Source: Anthoceros angustus (Eukaryota; Streptophyta; Anthocerotopsida; Anthocerotales; Anthocerotaceae). Taken from it: a stretch of DNA of 64,000 nucleotides. Location: the NCBI GenBank assembly GCA_010909165.1, contig VJWM01000025.1, forward strand, positions 1,612,001 to 1,676,000, read 5' to 3'. Numbering within the stretch: the first letter of the stretch is position 1; each line of letters begins with the position of its first letter. The notes beneath the pieces are model-generated. The model worked only from the letters and a program-made list of their open reading frames with translations, did not search any database and was not told the DNA's origin. A program made the translations under genes and the position numbers. Shown here one piece after another: positions 33,093 through 44,831 of this stretch.

Positions 33093-33109
33093 TGGCGCCG
33101 CTGCGGGAA
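33093..33109 (+). promoter_or_regulatory. Gypsy primer binding site (tRNA-Asp type)
   Basis: TGGCGCCGCTGCGGGAA, three bases after the LTR end. It matches the common plant Gypsy site complementary to tRNA-Asp, with one substitution and one missing base. Confidence 0.8.
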
Positions 33110-35100
33110 TGAAATCGCTCAGTAGCGCTGATGCGTGGAGGACGGAGGTAGTTAAGGAAGAATCAAGAGAGTCGGACGCCAGATCGCCGAGCGCCCGAGC
33201 GCAGCACGTGAGAGACGACGAGCTCGAGGAGGTCACACCGCAGGTGCGGTGGAGTTGTCGGATCGAGAGGAGGAAGCAAAGTCGTCGGGGCGGTTCCTCA
33301 TCCCTCGCCGCGATGATGGCAACAACGCGACCAAGATTCTCTCTGGAGTAAGAAGGAGGGATGCGAAACCTTCGTGGAGGATTTCGTGTCCCGAGCAAAC
33401 TTCAAGGTCCTGATGCACCATCCAAAAGGGTCCCGGGTGGCCCGCTGGTACCGGGAAAAATACCACCGCCGTAACGCCCCGCAACCTTCAAGATTGAAGG
33501 ATGCCTTCTAGAAAGATTCCGCGAATCGATCAAGAAGGCTACGCCTTGTCCAAACTTGAGAACCCAAAGAGGGAAGACGAGAAGTTGGGATGACATCGAA
33601 CGGTTCTACTGCTCCGGACGCACCCCACCCACACCACTACCATGCGGGCGTTGGTTCGCCTGGCTTATCCAAGCCAATGGCTAAGCACGCCGGCAGAGAA
33701 GATGTGAGCAAGGCGGGCGGAGAACTATGAAGAATCGATGCACCAACGACGAGGACTCCTCCAGGAGGAAAGAAGAAGAAAAAGAGGCTGACCAATCAAG
33801 ATGAAGAACCCTCGGAGGAGAGGAGGAAGAGACCGAGGTCACGGAGGAAGAGGAAGAGGACTCAAGAAGAATCCGAAGGAGAAGAAGAAGAAGAAAAAAG
33901 AAGAAGAAGCCCGTAGTCGGAGAAGAAGGAGGTCATGATGCCCGTGCGAGGTCTCGACCCACCTTTGAAGGAAGTAGCGGGCCGAGGGAAGATCTAGAAC
34001 GGTAATGAAGAGGTGGAAGAGTTGACGATCAACCGTGAAAGATCGTGAGCGACGCAAGGTGGCCACCACGGTCCGACTCATTTATGGTGTGCGGTGTGTC
34101 ACCAACATGGGCATGGCCAACCGCCTCCGCACTGGAACCGTGGAGTACGACTACGGGAAGAGTCCGAGGAAGGAGGATGCTTACCAAGTGCAAGAAGCCC
34201 AACCGGCCCACACGATGACGATCCCCGGAGTCCATCCATCGCCTCCGATGCAACCGCATGGAGGACCCCTTCTGAATTCTCGGGCGCGTGGTCTGGAACT
34301 GGGAACCCCGGACACTACTCCAACGCCCATACCCCACCGGCAAGGTAACGACTTTGAACGCCGGTGGAGAAGGGTGCGGGGCACATGGCAAGACTGGTCC
34401 GAATCCTCGCCGAGGACGGTGACGCCACGCAACCCCCCGGGGAGAGCCAAGACCACCGACGCCCTCCCGGCGGCGCCTGTACAAAATTGAAGACGACAAC
34501 CGGGCGGAGGGGAGGAGGCACCGAGGAGCTCGAACGAGGTGGTACGGGCAAGTTCGCCAAGGAGAAGAAGGCGGACTGAGGTACCGGAAGTGTCAACCCG
34601 AGTCGCCAAAGGAAGGAAGGAGACGCTTAAGAGGAAGAAAATGGGGATAGTCCCACGACGGAGGACGGAACACCCGCTGGAAGCCGAACCCGCCAAAGAG
34701 GACGAGTTAAACCGGCCCGCCAGGAGAAGAAACCAAAAGCCACCGGGAGTCTCCGGAGAAGCGGACTCACCTACGGCAACGCCGCAGTTTCCACCGGATG
34801 TGGTTCGGGAAGTGACCGAGATGCTTCAAGAAGAACTCCGACAGACCCAGAAGTGGTCCGGCCACCACAGCGCAGTAGCCAAACGCTGGAGGAGACAAGG
34901 CGAACGCGTGACGCAGCAGGAGAACCACCCGGCCCTTTCAAGGTGGCCGACTTGATGATGGACCAACAACACTTGGTGTCCCTTAGGCAGTTGTTAAAGG
35001 ACAACCCGGCATCGGCTGTGAAGTCCAAGGCCATCGTGGAAACGCAACCACGCCGGAACTCCTTGGTCCGGGCAAGAACGTGGAGGTAAGGGTCGATCTC
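33110..35100 (+). pseudogene. Gypsy gag region, decayed
   Basis: Plus-strand codon-like sequence, rich in Arg, Glu and Pro, in many short frames. Around 33330-33660 it resembles a retrotransposon Gag core in composition and spacing (W.R..F..KF, then acidic Lys/Glu stretches to 33900). No intact zinc knuckle was found. Function is assigned by position. Confidence 0.5.
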
Positions 35101-38100
35101 ATACGGACTCGGGCGCCAGCAGTGGAAATTGCGGGTGTGTAATTAAAACGTGCCTCTAGACACGGGTCGAGTGAACCTCATCACCGAGGCCACCGCAAGA
35201 CGGCCGGGTTCACCACCTTCGAGCCATCCACCAAAACCCTCGTGGATGGCGGACATGTCGCGGCAGCGCCAGCAGGGAGTTGTCCCGAGTCCAAGCCACC
35301 ATAGCGAGCCCCTATACATTAGATTTCGTCATTATCGACCCGCCGGACTGGGTATGAGGTCCTCTAGCGGCCTTGGCCGGGCCTCGCTGACAAAACTACA
35401 CTTGAGAAGGAAATACACTTCAAGCCGTGGACTGGGATCCAAGGTGAGGGAAGGTAGCGACCGAGTAAGGACACATCGTGGAGAAACCAAGACCACGTAG
35501 GGGTACACCTCCGTCAAGACAAGGACGATGAGGAGAATGAGGACTACCCTTTCCAAAATCACGTGGTCGAAGAAGATGGATTGACGCCTTTGGAGCGAGG
35601 TGGACGAGGAGGTCATCGATTGTTTTAGGGTGGACTCCAAGTGGAACAAGAGCCGGGAAGGCAATCAAGAGGAGGGTCCAGAGAGGAGGGGAGTAGACCG
35701 AGAAGTAACCTTTCACCGACGAGCTCTTCCGGAGTGGGGAATGCGTGAAGATGAACCCTGATGGAGGACGGGCTGAAGCGAAAGAAGAGAAAGGGAGACT
35801 CAACCCGACGATGTGGAAGACGTGGAGGTTCGCCTGTGGAAATTCCTCAAATTCGCAAGGGCATGCCGGAGTTAAAACAAGACCTCACGCTTGTTGGGGA
35901 ATTCAGGGTGTTTGCTTTCAAGGTCACATATGAAAGGCATTCAAACAAGGCGAACACCGGATAGATTCGAAGCCGTGAGCGGCCTGCTCGGATTAGGCAA
36001 GATAAATCAATCCCAAGCACTCGCCAAGGTCAAGGAAGTCCCGGATAAGTATCCGGAAGCGACATCATCTTCCCAATCGTGAATAGTGGGTGGCGCCCAT
36101 TGTGTCGCGGCCAAGAAGCGCAGGGGCATTCGGGTCCGTCAGAGGAGAAAGCTTAACGCCGCCACTAAAAGGACCATTTCCCATGCCCTTTGTGGACGAC
36201 ATCGACAAGGTGGACGAGTACCTACTCCTTCTTGACGGCCACTGGCCATACAACCAGCACCTAAGGGAGCTCTGACCGATAAGACAACATTCACCACGGA
36301 GGGACGCTTGCCTACAAACGGAGTGCCTGGATGACAGAGCACCCGGATCATTTATGCGATGGTGACCAATGTCTTCCGGAATTCGAGGGACTTCATGGAG
36401 GTGTTCTGACGACTGTGTGCACGGAGAGGAGGACAAACACGTGGACATTTGCGGAAGTGTTTGGAACGATGTAGGGAGACTCAACTGTGCCTGCATCCGG
36501 AGAAATGCTACTTCGGCATGACAGAGGGAATCTTGTTGGGGCACCGAGTGTCGGCAAGAGGGATAGAGGTGGACCAAGACAAGGTGAAAGTCATCCACCC
36601 CTCGCAGCCCACCAACGAACTTGAAGGAGTTACGGGATTCCCGGGCATGGTGGGTTACTATAGGCGTTTCATACAAGATTTTGCAAAGCGGCCTGTGCTA
36701 ACAGAGCTACTCAGAAGGAGGAGGAATGGACCGACGCCGAGAGGGAGGCGGCATTCAGAGACCTCCGCACCACTGTCGGCCCCAAAGATCAAAGGACCGG
36801 ACCGGGGAAGCGATTCCATGTGTACGTGATGTGTCACCGCCATCGGGTAGTGCTCACCAAAAGATGATAAACGAGGGATCACCCAATCTACTACGCTGAA
36901 GACACACGCACGCGAACGGAGGTACACTACTACGAGCGAGAGAGGCATTGGGAATGGTATACGCTAAGAAATTGCACTACCTTCCGCCCAATGAGTTTGT
37001 GTTCTATGTTGATCACTACCAAGCACTTTGGTGAACAAGGCCGACTTGTCTGGACGGATTATAGGTGGATTCTGCCAGGAGTTCACATTTGAGGTGGAGA
37101 CTAGGCAAGGAAGCAACACCAAACGCCGACTTCTTGTCCAGTTAAAGCGAGCCCCCGCAGGATCAAGAGGACGCCTTCCGGATGAGGAATTGGTGGCGAG
37201 AGGAGGAGGTAGAGGAGCAACCGACAAACCCTAAGTCAGGGCGGACCCACGGCGGGGAGAAGGGAGCGACGGGGCCCTCTTACGCGGAGTTGGAACGGTA
37301 CCTATGGGAGATGGAGCTACCAACGAATCGAACCGGGTCCAAGGCAGCCTTTGTGCACTACGCCGCCTTTCCTCAGTATAACTGCATCTTTAAGGTGGGC
37401 CGACGTGGAACGAAGGTACCCAACAAAGGAAACGGAGGTGGTAATAAAGGGGATGCAAGGACTAGGTGGTGGACATTATGCAACAGTCACCACCAAGAAA
37501 ATCTTGAGGTCGGGTACCGTGGCCCACCATGTATGGGGAAACACACCAATTGTGAAGAAGTGTGATGCTTGTCACGGATCGGAAGCCGACCACAACTCAA
37601 TGGCCGTTAGTGCCCATACTAGCACTAGCGCCTTTTGAGAAGTGGGCATCGACTTGCTGGACCTATACCAACCACCGTGCACACACGTAAGCGGTACATC
37701 TTGGTGGCAACGACCATCGCACTGTGGGTGAAGCGCTACTAGAACGGACTCGCGAGCACGGTGGCCAAATTCCTCAAAAACATCATCACAAGGTATGTCC
37801 GCTGTACCGGTGAAGCGATAGGGGAACCCATTTCCTCAATGATGTGATAACTGCAATGACGGACTATTTCGGCATCACACATCGTAAAACGGCCCCCTAC
37901 AATCCGAAGGCCAACGGACTGACGGAGAAGACCAATGGACTTATCTGCCGCATCCTCAATAAGCTGACGGTTAACTATGCGCACGACTGGGATACAAAGC
38001 TGCCATCGGCGCTATGGGCGTTCAGAACGGCAGAGAAGGTAACCACGCAACGAACTCCGTATTATCTGACCTATGGGCACTCACCCGTTATGCCGGTCGA

Positions 38101-38420
38101 GTTTGAGGTGCCAACACTCCGAGTCATGATGGAAAGGCGCTTAACGGATGAAGAGAGCCAACCGGAGCGTTGCTAGGGTTTTGTGCAAAGATACGAGGAC
38201 CGGAAGAGGCGCAATAAAAATCGTAATCAACGCAAGCCGTGGCATGATAGCGCCAGAATCGTGGAGTATGTGAAGGAGGGAGATCCGCCTCCTTACGTAC
38301 CGACATATGCACTTCCTGTAAACTCCACCTACGATGGATGGGACCTTACCAAGTCGACTATACCCCAATGGGTCCGCTCAGGCTTGGATGGTGAACCGCC
38401 CACGGTGAACGGATGGCGGT
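35101..38420 (+). pseudogene. Gypsy pol: RT, RNase H, integrase, decayed
   Basis: RT is marked by PMPFVDDIDK (36182), LLLLDGHWPYNQH and DKTTFTTEGRLAYKR (about 36280). The RT/RNase H junction reads GHRVSARGIEVDQDKVKVI and GMVGYYRRFIQDFAKRP (to 36690). Integrase shows a zinc-binding CDACHGSEADH (about 37563) and a broken first-Asp region (ILVATTIALWVKR). The second-Asp and Glu region follows: TDYFGITHRKTAPYNPKANG with LTEKTNGL (37860-37935). It closes with LTYGHSPVMPVEFEVP. RT before integrase places it in Ty3/Gypsy. Protease was not located with confidence; it should lie near 35150. Confidence 0.85.
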
Positions 38421-38433
38421 GAAAAGTACTTAG

Positions 38434-38464
38434 TGTTGGCGAGACGCCAACAGTGAGAAGGGAG
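38434..38464 (+). promoter_or_regulatory. Gypsy hairpin plus polypurine tract
   Basis: TGTTGGCG-AGA-CGCCAACA (38434-38452) is a perfect 8-bp stem with a 3-nt loop. It is followed at once by the purine run GTGAGAAGGGAG, and the 3' LTR starts at 38467. Confidence 0.75.
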
Positions 38465-38466
38465 TA

Positions 38467-41400
38467 TGTGGACTGACTTCGGGGTTAGAAATTAGGTAGG
38501 GTTTTGTTTTTTGTAGGAGCGAAGGATAAAATGAGGCTAAAAAGGGGAAATAAGCATGTTAGCACTCGGACGACTGGAGTACTCCGACCGGAGTGAGGAA
38601 CGCATCAGACCTACGGCGGCGCGCACGGTAACGGATAAGTCCGGACCCACCTGTGACCAGCAGATAAGTACGCCAGGAAAGTAACTTAGAAGTTGAGCCG
38701 TGAGGGACCAGGCGACGCCACGCGGACGACCGAGTGGAGGACGGCATGCACCGGGTCAGACCGTGAATCGCTGAGGCCGAGGCAGTATTCACGCCCGCTG
38801 ACCGCGCGGCGTAGGGGCCGAGGCACGCGCGTAAGGCCGCAGTACGCGGGCCAGAGGGGCCGAGTAAGCCATGCACTCGCCACGATGTGGAAGAGGCGCC
38901 TCCCCGCCGCATTCCCGGGCGTGGTCGCGGAAGGTCACGCGCACCGAGACACGCGATCTCGCGCCCGCAACCGCCTCGGTATCTCGTGACACTGACGCCT
39001 GCTCACCGCTGAGGTTGAGCAACGAACGCGGGCGAAGGGGCGCTGCCAGCCTCCCGCTACAGAACCAAGGGAGGAGAAGGCGATGGCACCCAAAAGCCCG
39101 CGGAAGTTTGGGAGCCATGGAACCTTGTGGAGCGCAACATTGTGACCCGCGCTATCCGGACTTTGGGCCTGCCCAGGAAGCGGGAGAATTGGTGCAGGAG
39201 TGGCATTTGGATGTGTTCCATGGTCCGACATTTGACAAGGTCACCGTCCGGAGTTCGCCCAAGATGTCGGTCAATAAGGAGGTGCGGTCCAAGAACCTCC
39301 GGAGGACCCAAGGCGATGGACCTTGAGGTCCCGAGGCGCCTACAACCGCCCAAGGAGGAAGAGGGGGTGGTGCCGAGCCCCTCAAGGCGAAGGGAAGATA
39401 GGCCGCCACAGCCGATGCTAAGGCTCGACGCAACGACCACCAACGTTGGTCGATATCCGACCTGACCGAGTAAGGGCGGTGGCCCGGATCATTGTCCATC
39501 GAACCTACTCACCAAGGTGGATCACCTTGGTGATAATCTGGTATTCCGCACGCTACCGCAATGGGAAGAGGGCGACCGGGGAAGGATTATCTTCGCCCTT
39601 AGCTGTGAGGCTCGCAAGCTCAGACCGAAGCCTCGCCATCTGGGCCGCCCCCCATACCGATCCATGTATGGGGCATTTCGAGCTCTCAAGGAAGGAGAGC
39701 TTGAGCGAGCGCCGGAAAGGACCGAGGCCCGCCAAGTGGAGCGGCAAGGGCGCCGGAGGAGGAGGCCGGCCGAAACCAAACGGACGGAGGAGGACGATCG
39801 AGGATTCCGACTCCATACGCCCTGAACGGACCCCTCACCACCTGTGGAAGTATGGGAAGAAATTCCCGCCTCCTCCTCCGTGCCCCAACCAGCACCCCCA
39901 GCAGAAGCCCCGACCTGCCCCCGCCACCGCCATCACTCCTACCGAGGAGCCCGCCGACTGTGAGGGAGCCAAGAGACGCAAGACCACGGCTACCAACGCT
40001 GCACCCGGTGCCAAGACTCTTCCCCGCCACTGAGTGGCAAGAAGCGGAGGAAGCGAAGGAGGGCGAAGGGACGCCTGTGGAGGAGGACACCGCAGCTGAC
40101 CCAGAGCCGGCCCCCCGAAGGGCAAAAAAGGCTTGCTCGACTCTCACCTCCTCCGAGCCCTGTGGAGGAAAAGGGCGAGAAGGAGCTGCCAAAAGGGCCA
40201 AGGAGGGGAAGCTCCGAACCACTCGTGACCTAAGGGTCCCGATTAGGTCCGGAGAACCCACCGACTTCCCGGACATGGTATGGAGGTCCTCGACGGACTG
40301 TGAGATGCCGGCCCCACGGACTTTGTGGGAGCCTCACAGGCCGTGGAAGAAACAGGGTTCTCATATGGAGAATGCCTGGGGTCTGTGGGATGGCCGAGAA
40401 GACCTGTGGAGGTAGCCACCCGAGGCGCATGGTAGCAGCCTGAGGGCCCAGAGGCGAAGGCAAGCTCGGCCGGATTGAGGAAGGAAACGCCGAGGCGAGA
40501 GGGAGGTCCGTCCATCCGCAAGGACCGGACTAAATTCCTTCACCGAGGAACAAACAAGGGCAGGAGGCCCAAGCGCTGGCGGAGGACCTCCGCAGCAGGG
40601 GCGAGCGCAGAGAAGAGGACGCCCGGCGCAAGCGTAACGGGCGGATCCGCGAGGCACTGACCGACCAGCAGCTGCGAGAGGCTCAGTGAAGGTGGCCAAG
40701 GAGGCGGAGGCCACGGCGATCGCGATCACTATCGGATCGAACCGTGGAGGGAGGCGGCCGAGAGAGCCACGCCAATCAAGGCCGAGCAAGTGGTCGGAGC
40801 AAGCCTGACGAGCCGTAAACATGGAGGCCAGACCCGGGAGATTGGGGACCCTGTGCACTGCAGGAGGTAGAAGGGAGGCGCAGGAGTTGGAGGACAAGAA
40901 GGACACCTTGGAGTTACAACCCAAGACGTCGGAGCAAAGAAGGAATTCTCAATGGGAGAATCCAAGACTTCGAAAGGTGAGATAGAGCGCCCACGCAAGA
41001 TGGAGCAGAGGTGGCGGAGCAAGCGCGACCAACCAGCCCAAGAAGTCGCGACAAGGAGGTGGAGGATCTCCTGACTCGCCCCGGAGGTGGAGCAGGCGGA
41101 GATGGAGGACCGCAAGGAGACTTTGAGAGCCCCAAACTATTGAGAGGAATGGTAGTTCAGACATGGTCGCGAACGCGAGGGAAATAGAGCGGCCCGGCCT
41201 GCGGAGAGCGAAGGCGATGGAACAGGAGCAGGACGCCGAGATGGAAAAGGGCTGGTGAAGCCCGCAGTCAGGTTGCCCACCGTCTGGAGCGGAGATGGCG
41301 AGCACAATGGACAAGGAGGCGAGGGCGCCGAGGCGAGAGGGAGGTCCGGTGAGGAAGTCGGGGAACGCCGCTGCTATGGCGGGTGGCAATCTCGAGGAGT

Positions 41401-42879
41401 TGGAGCAAGTGGAGCAGGGAGGCGGAGGTGACCGAGGCACCTACTCGAGAAGGCCCACCTATCAATGGGGAGGTGGAGCAACAAGCGGGCAACAGCTCAC
41501 CTCCGAGCATCAATGGCGGGGAGACGGTGCCCGCACACGTGGAAGAGGCAATCCACAAGTGGATTCGGACTTTGCCTATTACCACACCGAGCCCCGGGCG
41601 GAGGCCTCGCCGCCAAGCCCGGCCTGAGGGGGGAAGAAGGGCACGGAGACAGGGACCCTAGGGGCCCTGCTTGGGACGGCAAGGAGGAGCCAAGAGGAGC
41701 GGACGCATGACCCCAAGGTAAGTTCACCACCACCATCCGCCAAGGGGGTGAGGGGCCTGCAGGGGTGCAACCGGGGAGCCAACCCGACCAAGACAAGGGT
41801 CGGGTAAGGAGGAGGACCTAGCAGACGAGGTCCACAGGAAGGGGTCCGAGTTTGAGATCGGACCAGAAGGCCGGACCTCGAGGTCCGAACCCGAGACGAG
41901 GGGACCCAGGCCTGGAGAAATAAAACCGACCGAGTTCAGTTCGAGACCGACCCCGAGGTCCGACTCCGAAGAAGGAGGAGCCCCTCGACTTACGCAGGGG
42001 AGCGAGGGCACCGGAGGGGACCCACGGAAGGAGGAGGATGACGTTGTGGTAACGCGGCCGCCGACCGCCGAGCCCAACCCGGCTGTGATTCCGGAGGAGG
42101 GGTCCGCCTCGCGATCATCCGATTGCGCGCGCCACGCCGTGACGGGAGATTGGACCACCAATCCCAAGGCGGAAGGGACCTTCCCCCACCGCCGCGAAGG
42201 AGATAGGAGGAGGAATAGGATGGTAGGCGGCCGACAGTAGGCATACCGAAATGGCCTCACCGTAATAGAGGTGTAATAAAGGCGCCGACCGGTAGTATAA
42301 GAGGGCTAAGGCCGCCGAATAAATCATCTTTCTCTTGGTGTTGATGCTGCGCTCTGCACCTTTGTGTCTTCTGCTAACGTGAGTCCCGAGTCACCGAAAG
42401 GTGCACGACACCCGGGAGATTGATCGTGGTCCCGTGACGGACCTAACGTGTTGTGGTGTGTGTGTGGAAGGGTGATGTGACCCGTGCTCGCCCAGAGCCG
42501 CGCCCAAAGACCGAACGGACCGAACGCGGTGAGCCGAGGAACTCCGGAGGGCGCAGAGCCGGACGGAGAGGCCCGGAACGACGGGAGGAGGTCCGGCCGG
42601 TAACCCGCCTTTCCTAAGACCGATGAGGAGTGAGTGGAGAGAGGAAAGGACTGGAAGTGTGAGTGACGAATGAACGATACGGACGCGAACGGTCCCTAAA
42701 CGCTTGGCCATACCGGCCTCAGATGAACGCTAGGTAAAGGCGATGTGTGCGGCGAACGAGCGCAGTGAGGTAAGAATCACCAAACGCTGCAAACGGAGCC
42801 TATCATTCCTTGGGAACGACTCTTCCTACAACGACACGGGATTATGCCTGGCCGGCCATCGCCGAAAGTCGCTACTACA
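38467..42879 (+). repeat. Gypsy 3' LTR, about 4.4 kb
   Basis: Starts TGTGGACTGACTTCGGGG. It ends at or near 42879 (CGCTACTACA); the last few bases are ambiguous. Differs from the 5' LTR mainly by short indels. TATAAGAG at 42296, AATAAA at 42318. Confidence 0.9.
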
Positions 42880-43107
42880 AGATGGCTTGTACTCAACGAT
42901 CATAAGACTTACGGTGCTGTGTGTACCAAACCAGATCCTGAGCCAGAAAAGCATTATAAATCTTTTTATCACGACCTTTATATTACAAAAGTGTTACATT
43001 TTTTGAGGATTGGAAATACAAACGAAAACCATAACAAACCACTATTATATGTATGCTCAAAAGTGTAACAAAAAAGCATAATAAAAACCCCCTTGTTTCT
43101 AGTAGTG
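42880..43107. repeat. H3 intron remnant, then CACTA-like terminus
   Basis: Up to about 42930 the sequence matches intron 1 of the intact H3 gene. It then turns AT-rich and carries a repeated AAAGTGT.ACA word. It ends TTTCTAGTAGTG at 43107, which on the minus strand is CACTACTAGAAACAAGG, the form of a CACTA-superfamily end. The other end was not found. Confidence 0.4.
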
Positions 43108-43878
43108 CTATGCTTTTGAAGATTGCATTTCTTAAGTCGCCTAACTAATGAACATGGACTAGGCTGTTGTCCTTGCTTAAGCTTGAGTCTTCACTTATAG
43201 ACTCAGATTGCGTATCGGACATGGATTATTTGCAATAGTTCTTTCATTCAAGGTGTCACATATTGCTTTTTTCATATTATAAAAATATAATGAATATATT
43301 TGTGTATAAAGTCTAATAAATATATTATATTTTCTTCCATAATTAAGTCGTCTTTCAAGGCCACTTTTAGGTGTTGCTTTGATGTAACAAATGTTGTTGC
43401 CCATGGTTTCAAGTAGAGATCCCTCGATTAACATGTTTGACTTGCATGCATCAGGCCATTAGAGATGCAATCTCGTGTCTACCTAAAGTAGTAGCACAAT
43501 GAAGAAAGTTAATGAATCCTAATGAAGCCTAAGTAACAAAATATATGAATCTAAACAAAACGATGTTTTAACGTTGCACCAAATTCATGTGAGCTTCTCT
43601 TTTCCTTTGGAAATGCAAAGCCTTAAGTTATATGGTCTTAATTACGAGGTTGCTAACTTGGAGCTGAGATAGCCCGGGCTTATAACATCTACAAAGGTCA
43701 TGTCTGACTCTTGTAACATGTTCACACGGTACGCAACACATGGCTAATTTAGTGTAATAAAATGGAATGGCCATTTCCCCTTAATTAATGTTGCTGCAAT
43801 GTACAAAAGTCATGATTAATTCCATGCTCATGAAAACTGTAATTATTCTACAAGAAAGGTCTTCCAAACAATTCATCG
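43108..43878. other. 3' flank of H3 gene, no gene seen
   Basis: AT-rich, with no credible frame or repeat. The part nearest 43878 should hold the H3 3' UTR (minus strand). No clear polyadenylation signal can be assigned. Confidence 0.5.
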
Positions 43879-44666
43879 CTATCTTTCTTGTGATAATCTC
43901 TCTCCACGAATGCGTCTTGCCAACTGCATGTCTTTAGGCATTATGGTGACCCTCTTAGCATGGATGGCGCAAGTGTTGGTGTCTTCAAAGAGCCCTACAA
44001 GATACGCTTCACATGCTTCTTGAAGGGCAAGAATTGCATGGGTCTGAAATCGCAAATCCGCCTGTAGACATGCACATGTCCCAACAAGTCAAGCAAAGTT
44101 AGAACTTACAACAAAGATAGTATAAAGCATAATATTGCTTATTACAAATGGTTATTCATGTATCATTTTATAAAGAAATACAACAATTCTAGATACCAAC
44201 ATGTAACATTATTATAACACTAAACCAACACAAGAGAGTGCTTATTATGCATCACCTTATACTCATGCGCAATCTCCTTCACCAAGCGTTGGAAGGGCAA
44301 CTTCTGGATTAATAGATCTGTGCTCTTTTGGTACTTCCTTATCTCACTGTACAACATGTAACACGTACAACACATATCACTGTAAGTCTTACGATCGTTT
44401 AGTAAAAGCTAATGTAAGTAAAGAGCGTGACCGAGTAGTTTCTCATGCATGCACAAAGAATATGTGAAAGAAAGCAATTACACATGACCCTCCACTCAAT
44501 GCTTGCAAAGAGCTTACCGAAGAGACACGACTCCAAGACGATGGCGACGCGGCTTCTTGATGCCTCCAACTATTTCACCCCATCCTTTAGCAGCCTTAGA
44601 GGCAAGTTGCTTCCTTGGACCTGTGCCACCGTTGCTCCTGCGAGCCATTTGCTTGGTGCGAGCCAT
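43879..44666 (-). CDS. Histone H3 variant, H3.3-like core, altered tail
   Basis: Three exons on the minus strand: 44666-44518, 44346-44256 and 44061-43879. Introns are GTAAGC...ACAG and GTGATG...ACAG. They join in frame to 140 codons plus TAG. Start chosen at MARTKQ, as in all H3; an in-frame ATG upstream (44750) would add a non-H3 extension. The fold is complete: [20 protein letters not shown] (alpha-N/alpha-1), [20 protein letters not shown] (alpha-2), [20 protein letters not shown] (alpha-3). H87 and L90 are H3.3/replacement-type residues. No loop-1 insertion, so not a CENH3. The tail keeps K4, K18, K23, K36 and K37. It changes T6M, K9R, T11N, K14T, R26K, K27G, S28W, F41H and P43L, without length change. 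The C-terminus has ERLSQER instead of ERA. Role presumed: nucleosomal replacement variant, possibly in reproductive cells like Arabidopsis H3.10; that is inference. Confidence 0.93.
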
Positions 44667-44690
44667 AGTATACGCTTGGAATGAGCCAAA

Positions 44691-44831
44691 GTTCTTCTTA
44701 TCCAATGATGTGAAGTCTCTTCTAGAGTGAAAGCTTTTACTTAGACCCAAAAAGGGTATGAACCAACGTTCTTCTTATCCAGTTATGTGAGGTCTCTTCT
44801 AGAGTGAAAGCTTATACTTAGACCCAAAAAG
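44691..44831. repeat. 77-bp direct repeat upstream of H3 gene
   Basis: GTTCTTCTTATCCA.T.ATGTG and AGTCTCTTCTAGAGTGAAAG, ending TTAGACCCAAAAAG, occur at 44691-44754 and 44768-44831. They cover the 5' UTR or promoter of the minus-strand H3 gene. 44832-45032 beyond is AT-rich and shows a repeated TCTAATTA.CAAAATGA word. Confidence 0.85.

Larger units (their letters stand above)
28592..42879 (+). mobile_element. Gypsy LTR retrotransposon with giant LTRs
   Basis: A 14.3-kb Ty3/Gypsy element made of two LTRs of about 4.5 and 4.4 kb around a 5.4-kb internal region. The LTRs begin TGTGGACT and end near TCGCCACA; a tRNA-Asp-type primer site follows the left one and a polypurine tract precedes the right one. 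RT lies before integrase, the Gypsy order. GC-rich (about 60 %) against an AT-rich surround. It sits in intron 1 of a histone H3 pseudo-copy. The target duplication is not exact in the sequence as given (TAGC against TGGC at the ends). The coding region is full of small indels. Confidence 0.92.

Noticed and set aside
28587-42886. Target-site duplication of the Gypsy element
   Set aside because: The flanks are similar (TAGC against TGGC) but not identical, and the last bases of the 3' LTR are ambiguous.
43879-44666. CENH3 (centromeric histone)
   Set aside because: The tail aligns with canonical H3 without gaps, loop 1 has no insertion, and H87/L90 are H3.3-type residues.
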